A DNA stretch of 64,000 nucleotides, from NCBI GenBank assembly GCA_010093605.1, contig MU004199.1, positions 751,609 to 815,608 of the forward strand, given 5' to 3'. The stretch is from Lophium mytilinum (lineage: Eukaryota; Ascomycota; Dothideomycetes; Mytilinidiales; Mytilinidiaceae). Position numbers and translations under genes: made by a program. Of this stretch, positions 54,780 to 64,000 are shown one piece after another. A model generated the notes under the pieces. That model had not been told where the DNA came from. It did no database searches and saw only the letters and a list, made by a program, of their open reading frames with translations. How positions within the stretch are numbered: position 1 is the stretch's first letter; every line of letters starts with the position of its first letter.

Positions 54780-56888
54780 CTAGTCCGGTCTCTTTCCATC
54801 TGCCCAAGTAGGCACAACTCCTTCACAAACTTTTACGTACGCATCCCACTTCCCTCCACTCACTTCGCCCCTCTCCTTCTCCTTGGCCCACTCCTCTTCC
54901 ACCCCCTCCGTCGTCCAAAACATAGTCCAGTTCCCGCCAGGCAGCTTCCACGTCCCGACACTCCTCTCAAAGTACCATTTGTTGACGGGATTATTTGATC
55001 GACTCCGCCAAAGGACGCCGTCTGGGAAGCATTGCCGAGTTAGGCAGCGCCAGACTATATCTGCTACACCCCCGGAGCCCTGGGATTTCGTCCGGACGGC
55101 GAACTTATCGAGATAGGGGATGGGCGGTTGGTTTGGTGACGAGGAGGGTGGATCTTCCCATGTGCAGATCGCGCCACCTTCGTAGTCGCCTGCAATAATG
55201 ACACCGGCAACACGGCCACGGATGCGCTCGAGATAAGCGTGGACGTCAAGTTTGCGCTGGAAAGAGTCGTCGATGAGATCAATCAGACGTGGGAAGTCGA
55301 TCCGTGGGTCGTTTTCGAGAGTTATACAAGTGTCCGAAGGAGATGGGGGTTCCCAAGGAGCGGCGGGGATGATGGTCACGGGGATTCCTTTCTTGAGAAA
55401 TGTGGGAGGATTTGCGGTAGGCATCCTGGGCCGATGATGGGGAACTGTTTCGTCAGGGAGAGAAGAGGAGACCATCGGTTTATCGGTAAGAAGGTTATGA
55501 ATCAAGGGGTTCTTTGGCCGACGGGTGCGCACTCCAGTAGGGGCAGTTTCATCGTCTGGTTGCGGACGGGATGAGACGGCGGCAGCGGTCGGTGTGATTA
55601 TCAAGGCGGAGGAAGACGGCGGTAAAAGTTTCAGGGCCCTTTGAACGACATCGAGGTTCTTGGTGTGGCGGTTGGGCTTGGCCTGTGCGAAGTTGATGTT
55701 GCTTTCCACGAATTTGGAAAATGGATTGCTTCCTCCGAACAAAGATGTGGGCCCTCTTTTTGTCCGCGTAGTATGTACTCCTGTGAGCTCGTTCCTAACG
55801 CCTCGATATTCTTGATCTAAATTGATGAAAACATGCGCGTTGTCTGGTCGATCTCTTGATGTAATACCTCCTAAGGGGTCCAGTATGAGGATCCTGTCGA
55901 GGAGAGGTCTGTCCTGAACATCTAAAGCATTCAAATGAGGAGGCATCGGATGTATATCAGAACCTTGCATACTTCTCGCTGTGATGCCTGCAAACTCCCT
56001 CGTCAACGCTAGAACGACATCATCCGGCTCAACCCTCCGCTTCTGGAGATTCTTCGTGGTGTACGCGATCGGCGGAATGACAGGAATGATTCCATCCTCC
56101 AACAATGGCAACAACAACCTATTATTCTTGACCTCCACCCCCCCTCGTACATGTACCGTAGTAGGCATCTCATTCTTGACGTCTTCCACCCCCAGAGCAT
56201 GTTCGACAACCATGACACCCGGTTCATTAAACTCATGCAATGCATCCACCACCCTCCCCACCTGCTCAGACACTGTTGTTTCCCAGATCTTGTCCAACTC
56301 CAAGCCCTCTGCCACCTCTTCCCCATCACAATCAAGTACAACTGCGATATTCAGTCCCAACCTCACCAATTGGCTCAAAGTCAGCGCAATCCCACCCAAC
56401 GTCTCCTTATCCAGCCCTTGCGGCCATCTCAGCTTGACCAGCGCGATATGCAACGGCTCCACGGTCTTCGGAATCCGTTCTGATGGAGCTTCCCTCGTAA
56501 AGGTGGGACTCTCCTCCATGGCCCTCGCAGGCGCATAGAGATTCCCCAAGTTTACACCCGTCTTATGTAGCTGCCATGAGTCCTGATTCACATTTTCAGC
56601 TGTGGTTTGTCCGCTTTGGCTCTTCCTCGACACCGCCTTTTCCTGCTTGAAATGCTTTAGATAATTCCGACTATCCCTCCTCGCCGGCGATTCTTCCAAG
56701 TTTCTCACGATCCAATCACGGTCTGCGCGTCTTTGGAAGGCGGGTTTGAGGACTTTCGTGGGAGGGGTGAGGAGGGACTCAGTTTCGTCTCGAGCGGGGA
56801 CTGATGCACTATCACTTGAAGAAAAGTGTAGACTTCGAGTAAATGCATTTAGACAGTGTCTCATAGATATTGGCTGTCTCATAGGCAT
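54780..56888 (-). CDS. ARG2: Mitochondrial N-acetylglutamate synthase (amino-acid acetyltransferase)
   Basis: First enzyme of arginine biosynthesis: acetyl-CoA + L-glutamate to N-acetylglutamate, in the mitochondrial matrix. Single-exon gene, 702 aa. The N-terminus (RQPISMRHCLNAFTRSLHFS) is basic and Ser/Arg-rich, consistent with a targeting peptide. The amino-acid-kinase-like half includes HIALVKLRWPQGLDKETLGG, the DDVVLALTREFAG region and ILDPLGGI. The C-terminal NAT domain has PYLDKFAVRTKSQGSGGVAD, IVWRCLTRQCFPDGVLWRSR, NNPVNKWYFERSVGTWKL and NWTMFW, diagnostic for fungal Arg2. A Gcn4/CpcA-type site lies 57 bp upstream. The enzyme's partner is Arg5,6 (acetylglutamate kinase), not in this window. 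Confidence 0.95.
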   Translation of the reverse strand: MPMRQPISMRHCLNAFTRSLHFSSSDSASVPARDETESLLTPPTKVLKPAFQRRADRDWIVRNLEESPARRDSRNYLKHFKQEKAVSRKSQSGQTTAENVNQDSWQLHKTGVNLGNLYAPARAMEESPTFTREAPSERIPKTVEPLHIALVKLRWPQGLDKETLGGIALTLSQLVRLGLNIAVVLDCDGEEVAEGLELDKIWETTVSEQVGRVVDALHEFNEPGVMVVEHALGVEDVKNEMPTTVHVRGGVEVKNNRLLLPLLEDGIIPVIPPIAYTTKNLQKRRVEPDDVVLALTREFAGITARSMQGSDIHPMPPHLNALDVQDRPLLDRILILDPLGGITSRDRPDNAHVFINLDQEYRGVRNELTGVHTTRTKRGPTSLFGGSNPFSKFVESNINFAQAKPNRHTKNLDVVQRALKLLPPSSSALIITPTAAAVSSRPQPDDETAPTGVRTRRPKNPLIHNLLTDKPMVSSSLPDETVPHHRPRMPTANPPTFLKKGIPVTIIPAAPWEPPSPSDTCITLENDPRIDFPRLIDLIDDSFQRKLDVHAYLERIRGRVAGVIIAGDYEGGAICTWEDPPSSSPNQPPIPYLDKFAVRTKSQGSGGVADIVWRCLTRQCFPDGVLWRSRSNNPVNKWYFERSVGTWKLPGGNWTMFWTTEGVEEEWAKEKERGEVSGGKWDAYVKVCEGVVPTWADGKRPD

Positions 56889-57543
56889 TGAGGTCCTACA
56901 GCATGTCTAGGATTCTCAACTGATTAGCTCGTGCGTTCATGAAATGAGTCAAATCGACGGATGTTGTTACCGTCGTCTTCCCAGTCCCCAAGCCCCGCAA
57001 TTGGGCTTTGCAGCGAATGTTCATGCTTCATGCTAACTTCCGGGGCATATACCGCTCAATTACCATCAACATACGTACGTTGTGAGGGTGAAAAAGTATC
57101 GTGGTGGAATTTGCGGAGTCGAACTGCAAGAGTCACATGCCATGCAGTTAAAGTTTGGCTGCATCCGATAAGATAAGAGACAGGTCGGGCCGATGTCGGG
57201 AGGGGCCGGAGGTGCCACATTTGTACGTCTGTCTGCGTCATCCCCGCGTGGACATTTGGGTGAATTATCGTTCTTTGTTGACCGAGATGCGCGCATTTTA
57301 ATAAGCAGGTAACGATCGCGATTTGAACTCACCGAGCAGCGAGCCGTTGAAATAATCTTACACGGACGCTTTCCGCTGTGGCACAGTTCCACCTTTCCTT
57401 ATAAATCTATAGCTATAAGACGTTCAAATAGCTATTCAATTCAGTCCACTTTTCACAGACTACAAGCTCACTCATCATAAACTCCAAGCTCACTTTACTC
57501 AATTGATCCACCAAGCCCTTTTCAATCCCTACATCAACTCAAA
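56889..57543. other. Divergent intergenic region ARG2 / 6PGDH-like gene
   Basis: 655 bp between opposite starts, with the general-control site on the ARG2 side and an AT-rich, pyrimidine-rich leader (CTCA/CAAG-rich) on the other. No coding sequence. Confidence 0.55.
56945..56951 (-). promoter_or_regulatory. Gcn4/CpcA-type general-control site upstream of ARG2
   Basis: TGAGTCA on the + strand, TGACTCA on the ARG2 strand, 57 bp before the ARG2 ATG. Arginine genes are classical targets of Gcn4/CPC1. The heptamer also occurs by chance elsewhere in the window (for example in the Nup170 intron and in HAUS6 coding), so position is the main argument. Confidence 0.5.
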
Positions 57544-58585
57544 ATGTCTCCCCAACTCTCCTGGATCGGCCTCGGAAACATGGGCAGGGTAAGCTTTTCT
57601 ATAATCCCAATTGCTCTTATATCCTAACATGTATCCTCAGGGCATGGTCTCCAACCTCGTAACCAAAGGCCCCTCCACCTCCCCTGTCGTCCTCTACAAT
57701 CGCACCGCCTCGCGCTCCGAAGCCCTCTCCTCCAAGCTCCCCAAAGGCAAAACCACCATCGCAACCAGCATCGCCGGCGCCGTCAAACACGTCGACATCA
57801 TCTTCATCTGCCTCAGCAACGACGCCACCGTCACCTCCACCATCGACACCATTCTTGAGCAGGACATAACCGGAAAACTAATCGTCGACTGCTCCACCGT
57901 CGGCCCCGAAACCTCCAACGCCCTAGCAAAGAAGATCGAGGGCAAGGGCGGTGAATTCGTCGCTATGCCTGGTATGTCTCCCCCTGGCAACACGATCCCT
58001 CATCTCAGATCACAAGACTGACCAAACACGCCCACAGTCTTCGGCGCCCCCGCCATGGCCGATGCCGGCTCCCTCATCTGCGTGCTCGCGGGCCCCAAAT
58101 CCGCCGTGCAAAAACTCCTTCCCTACACCACCAACGTCATGGGCCGCGCCAACATCGACTTCAGCGACCAACCGCCCGGCCAAGCCACCCTGCTCAAGAT
58201 CATCGGCAACACCTTTGTGATCAACATGGTCGAATCTCTCGCTGAGGGCCACACGCTCGCTGAGTCGTCTGGGCTGGGCACCGACAACCTGCACCAGTGG
58301 ATCTCGGTCATGTTCCCAGGTCCCTATACCGCGTACTCTACCCGTATGTTGGCAGGGGACTATTACAAGCGCGAGGAGCCGCTCTTCGGCGTGGACCTCG
58401 CGCGAAAAGACGCGGGGCATGCGCTGCAGATAGCGGAGCAGAACGGGGCGAAGCTGCGGGGGTTGGAGGTTGCGGACCAACATTTGAAGGAGGTGAAGGA
58501 GCATCTTGGGGCGAAGGGGGATCTGCCGAGTATATACGGGGCTGTGCGGAAGGAGAGCGGGTTGAAGTTTGAGAATGGGGAGTAG
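57544..58585 (+). CDS. NAD(P)-binding 6PGDH-like oxidoreductase (beta-hydroxyacid dehydrogenase family)
   Basis: Exons 57544-57588, 57641-57971 and 58038-58585; introns 52 and 66 nt; 307 aa. The N-terminus WIGLGNMGR|GMVSNL is the Rossmann GxGxxG dinucleotide motif, split by intron 1. VDCSTVGPETS is the substrate-binding signature seen in the 3-hydroxyisobutyrate dehydrogenase/GLYR1-type family; the third exon continues VFGAPAMADAGSLICVLAG and GQATLLKIIGNTFVINMVES, where the Lys is the usual catalytic residue. The C-terminal helical domain follows (LFGVDLARKDAGHALQIAEQ). Substrate unknown; probably a small 2- or 3-hydroxyacid or a related reduction. The last ~220 bp switch from C-ending to G-ending codons. 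Its end is only 88 bp from the end of the convergent HAUS6 gene. Confidence 0.9.
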
Positions 58586-58673
58586 ATTAGATGAGCAATG
58601 GACTATGCTAGAGGAATGAAAGAAACGTGAATTCATTGATCGTTCTCATGTTGATATCGTACTGGATGGTAGT

Positions 58674-60983
58674 CTACACCCTGCCCCTCTCCATGATCGC
58701 CGGCCTGCGCAACGGACTGCTCTCCCAGTTGTCCACTGGACCTGAGTCATCCATGTCCATTTCGAGAATGCTGTCCATTGGTAGGTCGTCCTCTTCACCG
58801 CCATTTGCATCCGCGTTTTCTGGTGAAAGAATAGGGCTTACCGCAATCTTCGGCCGACTTTTGAACACATTCTCGTACTCTGCCTTCTCGCTGAACAGAT
58901 ACTCCTTCGGAGTTGAATCTCCCTTCGGCTCCTCCTCAATCGCTGTCGACTTCCGCGGCGTCTCGAATTGGTTGACTGGGAAAATCGATTGTCGTTTCGT
59001 CGACATGGACTTCCGGGACTTGTGCTGCGGTGCTAATGAGACACGAGCCATCGATTGACGAGTTCGTTCGGCTAAGGTAGCTCGTCGGTCTAGGAGAGTC
59101 TCTTGGGGGATGACGGGTAGCGGAGGCAAGGATGGCGGGCTTTCCTCAATCGTCTCGGGAAGCTGGAAGGCGCTTGCGTGCGCCATGGACATCCGTGCAC
59201 GTTCTGTGAGAGATAGACGGGGCTTTTTGACCGGCGAGGGGGTGGCATCGCCGATTGAGGAGATAATCTGTTCGGCAAGGAGGTCTTCTTTGCTAATGGG
59301 GAGCTCCGGAGGTGGCGGGGTTGGGGAGCGAGGAGGAGGTGGTGGAGAAATCGGCCGAGTGAACTTTCGGGGGACTTCTTCGTTTTCGTTGCTTCGTGGT
59401 GGGAGCGATGGCTGTGGTTGAAAGGCTGGAAGAGATGGGAGTGTCCCATTGGTGCTGCCGATGAGAGTAGCTTCTGAGTCGATTGGCGTACTTGAAGGCT
59501 CGTATCTCCGGGCAAGAACTGGAACCTTGTCGAAGAGCTGCTTCTTGGGTTCCAGTTTCGGAGCTGGCTTCGGGGCAGGTCTCGCGTCAACTGCATCCAG
59601 TAATTTCTTTGGTATGGAATCCGACCGTGACTTTGTCCTTTTGATAGGCGATCTAGACGGAGAGCCGCGTCTTGGAAGTGATACGGCAGCTCGATCTTTC
59701 CGTAATTTTGATGCTTTGGAGAGTTCGTCATTCATCTTAGAAATGATAACCTGGTATCTTTGAGATGTCGTCGGGCCCTTCGCAACAACCTCATCCCTAC
59801 ATTTGCCAATTTGTAACTTCAGGTGAGCATCGAATGTGCAAACCGGAGCAGCGCTTCCTTCGCGAGGAGGTGGCTTCTTATCCTTGGCAGATGACGGACG
59901 TGATTTGATTTGATCGTGGAACTCCTGCCATCGAATAATCCGGCTCTGCTGCCGCTTCACGCGCGCTTCTAGGCTCTCCAATAAGCCTTCATGCATGCCC
60001 TGACCTTGCAATGTGCCACCTTTTTCGACTCTTGGCCAAATATCCTTGAACGATTTCTGAAGAAAGACGTCGTCTGACTTTTCATCATCCCCATACAGCA
60101 TGGCATCTATCCATTTGGCATCCCCAGACCAATTTTCGCGCAACTGTCTTTTGACTGAGGCTGTGTCGACATTTCTGGAAAAGGTGCGACCCGAATGCTT
60201 TTCCTCCCGGCAGTTTTCAATACGCTGATTGATATCATCGGCCTTGCTATCTAGCAAATCGGAAAATTGCACGTATCGTTTCCTCTGGACTTCTTTCCTT
60301 GCCAGGGTAGCCTGTAAAGTAGCCTTATGCGCAATGGCCAGCGGCAGCAAGGAGCTCTGTTCGCTGACACTTAGCAATGGTGCAGTAGCCAGAGTCCTCG
60401 CGATTGGTTCCTTCTTTGGGCCTCGTTTTCTTGTCGAAGCTGTCGTCTTCTTTAGCACAGCAGTCGAAAACACCAGCAACAGTTCCATGAGCTTCTCGTC
60501 CTTGCATTCGTCCAGCATAGTCTTCCGGAGAACTGATGCTCGGCCGAGGACTCCATTCTTCTTCAATTCGTTCAAAGAGCGATACAGGGCGGCGCGTAGG
60601 TTTAGGGATTGGAGAGGTTCGAGGGGTGGGAAGAAGGGTTGAAGTTTCTATAGATATGTTAGCATTTGATATCTTATTATATAGGCTATCCTCACCTCCC
60701 GCGTCTCTTCAGCATCCCACATTTGGAAAAGGCGAAATAACGCCCATTCCACACATCGAATACGATTCTTTTGGTTTTGTTGGGCGTTCTGCGTGGTGAA
60801 TGTTTGCGCGGTAATTGCTGGCCAATCATCGCAGAGGTCTAGATCCAGCAAATGGAGGTTGGTGAGGAACAGGGCAGTGTTTGAAGGTCTTGTGGGTCCA
60901 GCAAATGCTCTGGCGGACACGCTGCGGGAGGCATTCAGGGTTGCGGAATGGGCTGCGCTCGACGCGGAGGTAGAGCGAGACAT
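58674..60983 (-). CDS. HAUS6: HAUS augmin-like complex subunit 6
   Basis: Subunit of the augmin complex, which recruits gamma-tubulin to existing microtubules for branching nucleation. Exons 60983-60696 and 60647-58674 (intron 48 nt), 753 aa. The N-terminal HAUS6_N domain is complete: ALFLTNLHLLDLDLCDDWPA, RIRCVEWALFRLFQMWD, ETRE|KLQPFFPPLEPLQSLN, LRAALYRSLNELKKNGVLGR, LRKTMLDECKDEKLMELLLV, FSTAVLKK. The middle is coiled coil. The C-terminal ~300 residues are disordered, Ser/Pro-rich and basic, with KKPRLSLTERARMSMAHAS and related RxSMA repeats. Augmin subunits are found in many filamentous fungi and absent from budding yeast, which fits the organism. Diverges from the HDDC2-like gene (285 bp between starts). 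Confidence 0.93.
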
Positions 60984-61268
60984 GGTTTGGGTGTTCCTGA
61001 GTCCATGTATGAGGCAGAGACTCAGTGTATCAATGGGAGAGTGACGCGGTGTTGTGGGGGATTCATTGTCGTGGTGTTGAAGAGCGGTAAACAGAAGTGA
61101 CTCTGTCTTGGCGCGGTGTTTCGCGGGGAAACTCAACACCAAATCTTGTGGTGCCCAAACAACACCAGTCTCCACACAAACTTGTCGCAGTTTACATAAG
61201 GGCATTTCCCGCTCATTTTGCCCGCCCGTTTCTCTTCAATTGCTCCTTACACCCTGGTAGACATTACA

Positions 61269-62218
61269 ATGGCCGATCATGGGGCCGAGTACGTGCCACC
61301 ACCACCGGAAGTGAACGGCCACGATAGTACGTTTTGCAGCGGCCTGTCAAATATATACAAGACTGACCGTACACCACAGAAACCAATTCTGCCACTGAAA
61401 AGGTTCAGAAGCTATGGGTCCTCGAGAGTGGTATGTTGAGGGCGGGCACAGATCCGTACGCAAGACTCTGCACCAAACTATGTCCAGATAGTACTCCAAG
61501 ACTAGACTGACACCTTTGCATAGAAATCGACGAGCTCAAGCCGCGCCCTGAGGAGTCCACTGCATCCCCGGTCCCCTTCTTCCACTTCATCGAGCGCCTG
61601 AAGACAACTAAGCGCGCCGGCTGGGAACGCATGGGCATCATCAAAGGCGAATCAATTAGCGACCACATGTATCGGATGTCTATCATGACCATGATGGCTC
61701 CTGCATCCGTCACCGACAAGCTCAACATTCCGAGATGCACCAAGATGGCTTTGGTGCACGATATGGCCGAGGCGCTGGTGGGAGACATCACTCCTGCGGA
61801 CAAGATCGATAAGGAAGAGAAGTCACGGCGGGAGGAGGAAACAATGGACTACATTTGCACCCGGCTTCTTGGAAAGTTTGGTGTTTTCTCCGCAGGGGAT
61901 ATTCGCGCGGTCTGGCAGGAGTATGAAGATAGCGAGACGGCGGAGTCCAAGTTCGTGCACGACATCGACAAGATGGAGCTGCTTCTACAGATGGTGGAAT
62001 ACGAGCGGAAGTTCGAGTGCAGGCCAGATCTCGGGGAGTTTGCGTGGGTGGCGACCAAGATCCACATGCCAGAGATCAGGCAGTGGGGTAAAGAGGTTCT
62101 AGATGAGAGAATCGCTCTCTGGAAGGCGGCTGGAAAAACACCAAGCTGGCCTCAGAAGCAGCACGAGGAGCCGTTCCTGCAGTGGGCGAAGGACATCGGT
62201 CTTCCTATATCCTATTAA
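61269..62218 (+). CDS. HD-domain 5'-deoxynucleotidase, HDDC2 family
   Basis: Exons 61269-61326, 61380-61430 and 61524-62218; introns 53 and 93 nt; 267 aa. Metal-dependent phosphohydrolase that dephosphorylates deoxynucleoside monophosphates (yeast Ygk1/Yeast YBR242W group, human HDDC2, bacterial YfbR). HD landmarks: FFHFIERLKTTKRAGWERMG, the metal His in SISDHMYRMS, then ALVHDMAEALVGDITPAD with the HD pair and downstream Asp, and HDIDKMELLLQMVEYE near the end. The C-terminal LWKAAGKTPSW matches family ends. Two short exons at the N-terminus carry a Pro-rich, poorly conserved segment; the start is the first ATG in a frame that splices cleanly. Confidence 0.92.
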
Positions 62219-63775
62219 GGCATGGCGAACGAGCGGTTCTCGTACCTGCGTGTTTGATACCATTGTTTCCTTGGCATCTGGAGTCCTGATTGCATAGACG
62301 GGAGGCAGCGATGCGGTTTGATTATGAAGCTGGACGGGCCAGACGATAGATTCCTCGGCATGAATTCACCTTTTTCTTACGAGTGATAGACATGCGTGTC
62401 TTCTGATTGGTGAGAACCGGTATACGTCACGTGAATGACCAATTTAGTCAGTAATCAAAATCTGACAATATAGTAATCCTAGATGGATAGATCGACTACT
62501 TGAACGACTTACCCCCTTCCCGTATCCTCCCTTCCTAAACCCGATGTTCGTTGTTGTTGCTATGGCCTCAGGTGATTCCCCTCGGTCCTACGGATAGCGC
62601 ATCGATCTTTCGTCTCTCAGACCACAACGCGCTAACACCTGTGCGCCATCACCAACCACCACCTGCACAATCCCCTTGATCCGAAATGACCAGACGACGA
62701 TGGCGCTGACTAGCGAGAGCCGCCTCGGCGCCGCTCACCGTATCCCACGCCCGCGGAGCAATGGTCAGGTGTCAAAAAGAGGTGCGGATGCGAAGGAAAC
62801 GGAGCATGACCTCGACGATGCCTTCTCTATTGTCCACAGGTAATTTCTTTGATCGATTTCCCTCTTCTATCAATCGCAACAAAGGCGTGGGGTGACGTCT
62901 GGCTGGGAATAAGAACGCCTCCCCACTCAACCCCAGATGGCACCAGGCCCGGACCGGACGTTCCCCGCAAACCCATCGCCTTCATTAGCTGGAGAGATCA
63001 TCCACCACCCCTAGCTCCGACTGAGTTCGAGCTCTAGGCTCGGTGCCATGCCACGTCTTACCCCCGTACTGCAGCAAATCTAGGGTGCATCTGAGACCAC
63101 TGTCGCGAGGCTCGTACCGTCTCAGTTATCCGCAGCGCCGTCCCGGGGCTAGATACGCCATTTTCGGTATCAAAATCGACATTTCTCTCGTGTGCAGACG
63201 GCTCGGGGAGTATTGGGCCATGGAATGAATGCCGCTCTATCATTCCCTTGTGTCCGTTCGCCACAGAAGGGCCTTCCCCAGGTCGCCGAACCATTGGCAT
63301 CACGGGGACCACGCGGGCTGTTTGCGGGGAAATAACGCCAGTGAACTTACCACTTCACCATTCGGGCCGCGTCGACTAAGGGTATCGCTGTCGGCACTTC
63401 AATTGGCGCGAGACTTCGCTTGCTACGCTCTGAAGTGGCCGTTTGCCAATGTGCTCTGCCTCTATGGGCTTAGTTGCACCCGGCGAGCGCCTTCCCGTCC
63501 ACTCGTATCTGCTCCTTTGATCCAGCAGGTTTCAGAGCCTAGTGGATCCTCCCGTGACTTGCCTGGAGATGGTCATAGACGATCTCCACTGCGGAGTCCC
63601 CAGCGGAGTCCCCAGGTTCCGCATTCTTATTACTTCAAGTACAGGTCTCCCCCGTTTAGTTTTGCCATCGTCATCCATTCTCGACGTGTATACTTTCCTC
63701 TTCATCGCCCACCAGTGCTTCTTTGATACCCTAAACCCTCTCCTTATCTACGCCTCAGTTTAATCAACAGTCACC
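62219..63775. other. 1.6-kb intergenic region with a long leader before the last gene
   Basis: No gene with a recognisable domain. A frame starting at ATG 62700 gives about 47 codons (MALTSESRLGAAHRIPRPRS..) up to a GT that could be a donor, but no continuation fits, so I do not call it. The last ~250 bp are pyrimidine-rich and look like a fungal 5' leader. Confidence 0.45.
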
Positions 63776-64000
63776 ATGTCTCACCAACCAGACAACTACT
63801 CGACGACGCAAGACAATGCCAATTTGACTGCGCCTGCTCCTCATCGAGGCGGCCATAATGGAGCTCCGCTAGAGAAGGACTTTACCAACGGCACCAATGG
63901 TATGGCTGGTTGTCTTTAACGCGACGACTCGCCTCATTCTAACTGAAAATAGGGGGCTATCACCAGCATCTCGATGCCAGCCATGGCTCAGATGAAGCTC
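63776..64000 (+). CDS. 5' end of an unrecognised gene, running off the window
   Basis: ATG at 63776 in good context (CACCATGTC). Exon 1 is 63776-63899, intron 63900-63952 (GTATGG..AATAG), and exon 2 runs past the right edge. The visible ~57 residues (MSHQPDNYSTTQDNANLTAP.. then GGYHQHLDASHGSDEA) are polar, Asn/Gly/His-rich and uninformative. A preceding pyrimidine-rich leader and a clean phase-1 splice support a real gene. No family can be assigned from this stretch. Confidence 0.6.

Noticed and set aside
62700-62841. Possible short first exon (MALTSESRLGAAHRIPRPRS..)
   Set aside because: Ends at a plausible GT donor, but no downstream exon continues it sensibly and there is no domain.
1-64000. 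Biosynthetic gene cluster or retroelement
   Set aside because: No polyketide synthase, NRPS, terpene cyclase, P450 group, reverse transcriptase, integrase or long terminal repeats were seen; neighbouring genes are mostly unrelated housekeeping functions.

Overview
The window is about 64 kb of nuclear DNA from a filamentous ascomycete (Pezizomycotina). It holds 23 convincing protein-coding genes on both strands. Most introns are 46-60 nt with GT..AG ends and CTAAC/CTGAC-like branch sites. Three things point to a filamentous ascomycete: a HET-domain protein, a HeLo-like/PigL_N protein and a proline/glutamine-rich Zn2Cys6 regulator. I cannot name the species; a dothideomycete is possible but not shown. 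I saw no rRNA, tRNA, CRISPR array, LTR element or autonomous transposon. Exon coordinates come from reading splice signals by eye, and in each multi-exon model except the SDR gene the summed exon length is a multiple of three.

Left part (1-23.6 kb): Nup170 (3' end off the window), a single-pass Cys-rich membrane protein, a membrane-anchored double-psi beta-barrel protein, a short-chain dehydrogenase with an apparent frameshift, an NPC2-type lipid transfer protein, V-ATPase subunit F (VMA7), nuclear rim protein Nur1, a GFA-type zinc enzyme with a 9-bp minisatellite in an intron, an Aur1-like PAP2 membrane protein, an RNF216-like RBR ubiquitin ligase, the ER chaperone ROT1, 5-formyl-THF cyclo-ligase and spliceosomal SmE. 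Two decayed arrays of the same ~106-bp repeat lie in opposite orientations at 12.7-12.95 kb and 19.9-20.5 kb and bracket the GFA/PAP2/RBR block.

Middle (24-46 kb): an Mtr10/transportin-3-type importin, a 2.6-kb gene-free stretch, a HeLo-like (PigL_N) protein with a conserved C-terminal domain and a MITE inside its second intron, a 3.7-kb GC-rich stretch with meaningless open frames on both strands, a long Zn2Cys6 transcription factor, a 2.3-kb gene-free stretch with decayed repeats, and the nucleotide-excision-repair protein Rad4/XPC.

Right part (46-64 kb): a secreted FAD-dependent oxidase, a 1.8-kb low-complexity stretch with a 25-nt poly-C run, a HET-domain gene flanked upstream by two small MITE copies, a short zinc-finger-like protein, mitochondrial N-acetylglutamate synthase (ARG2) with a Gcn4/CpcA-type site just upstream, a 6PGDH-like oxidoreductase, augmin subunit HAUS6, an HD-domain 5'-nucleotidase (HDDC2 type) and the first exons of an unrecognised gene.

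The genes are mostly unrelated housekeeping functions; I see no biosynthetic cluster. Several pairs are divergent with 280-530 bp between starts (DPBB/SDR, VMA7/NUR1, ROT1/FTHFS, SmE/MTR10, HAUS6/HDDC2), so shared promoters are likely. The parts most worth following up are the HeLo-like gene with its intronic MITE, the inverted ~106-bp arrays, and the HET locus with its MITEs.
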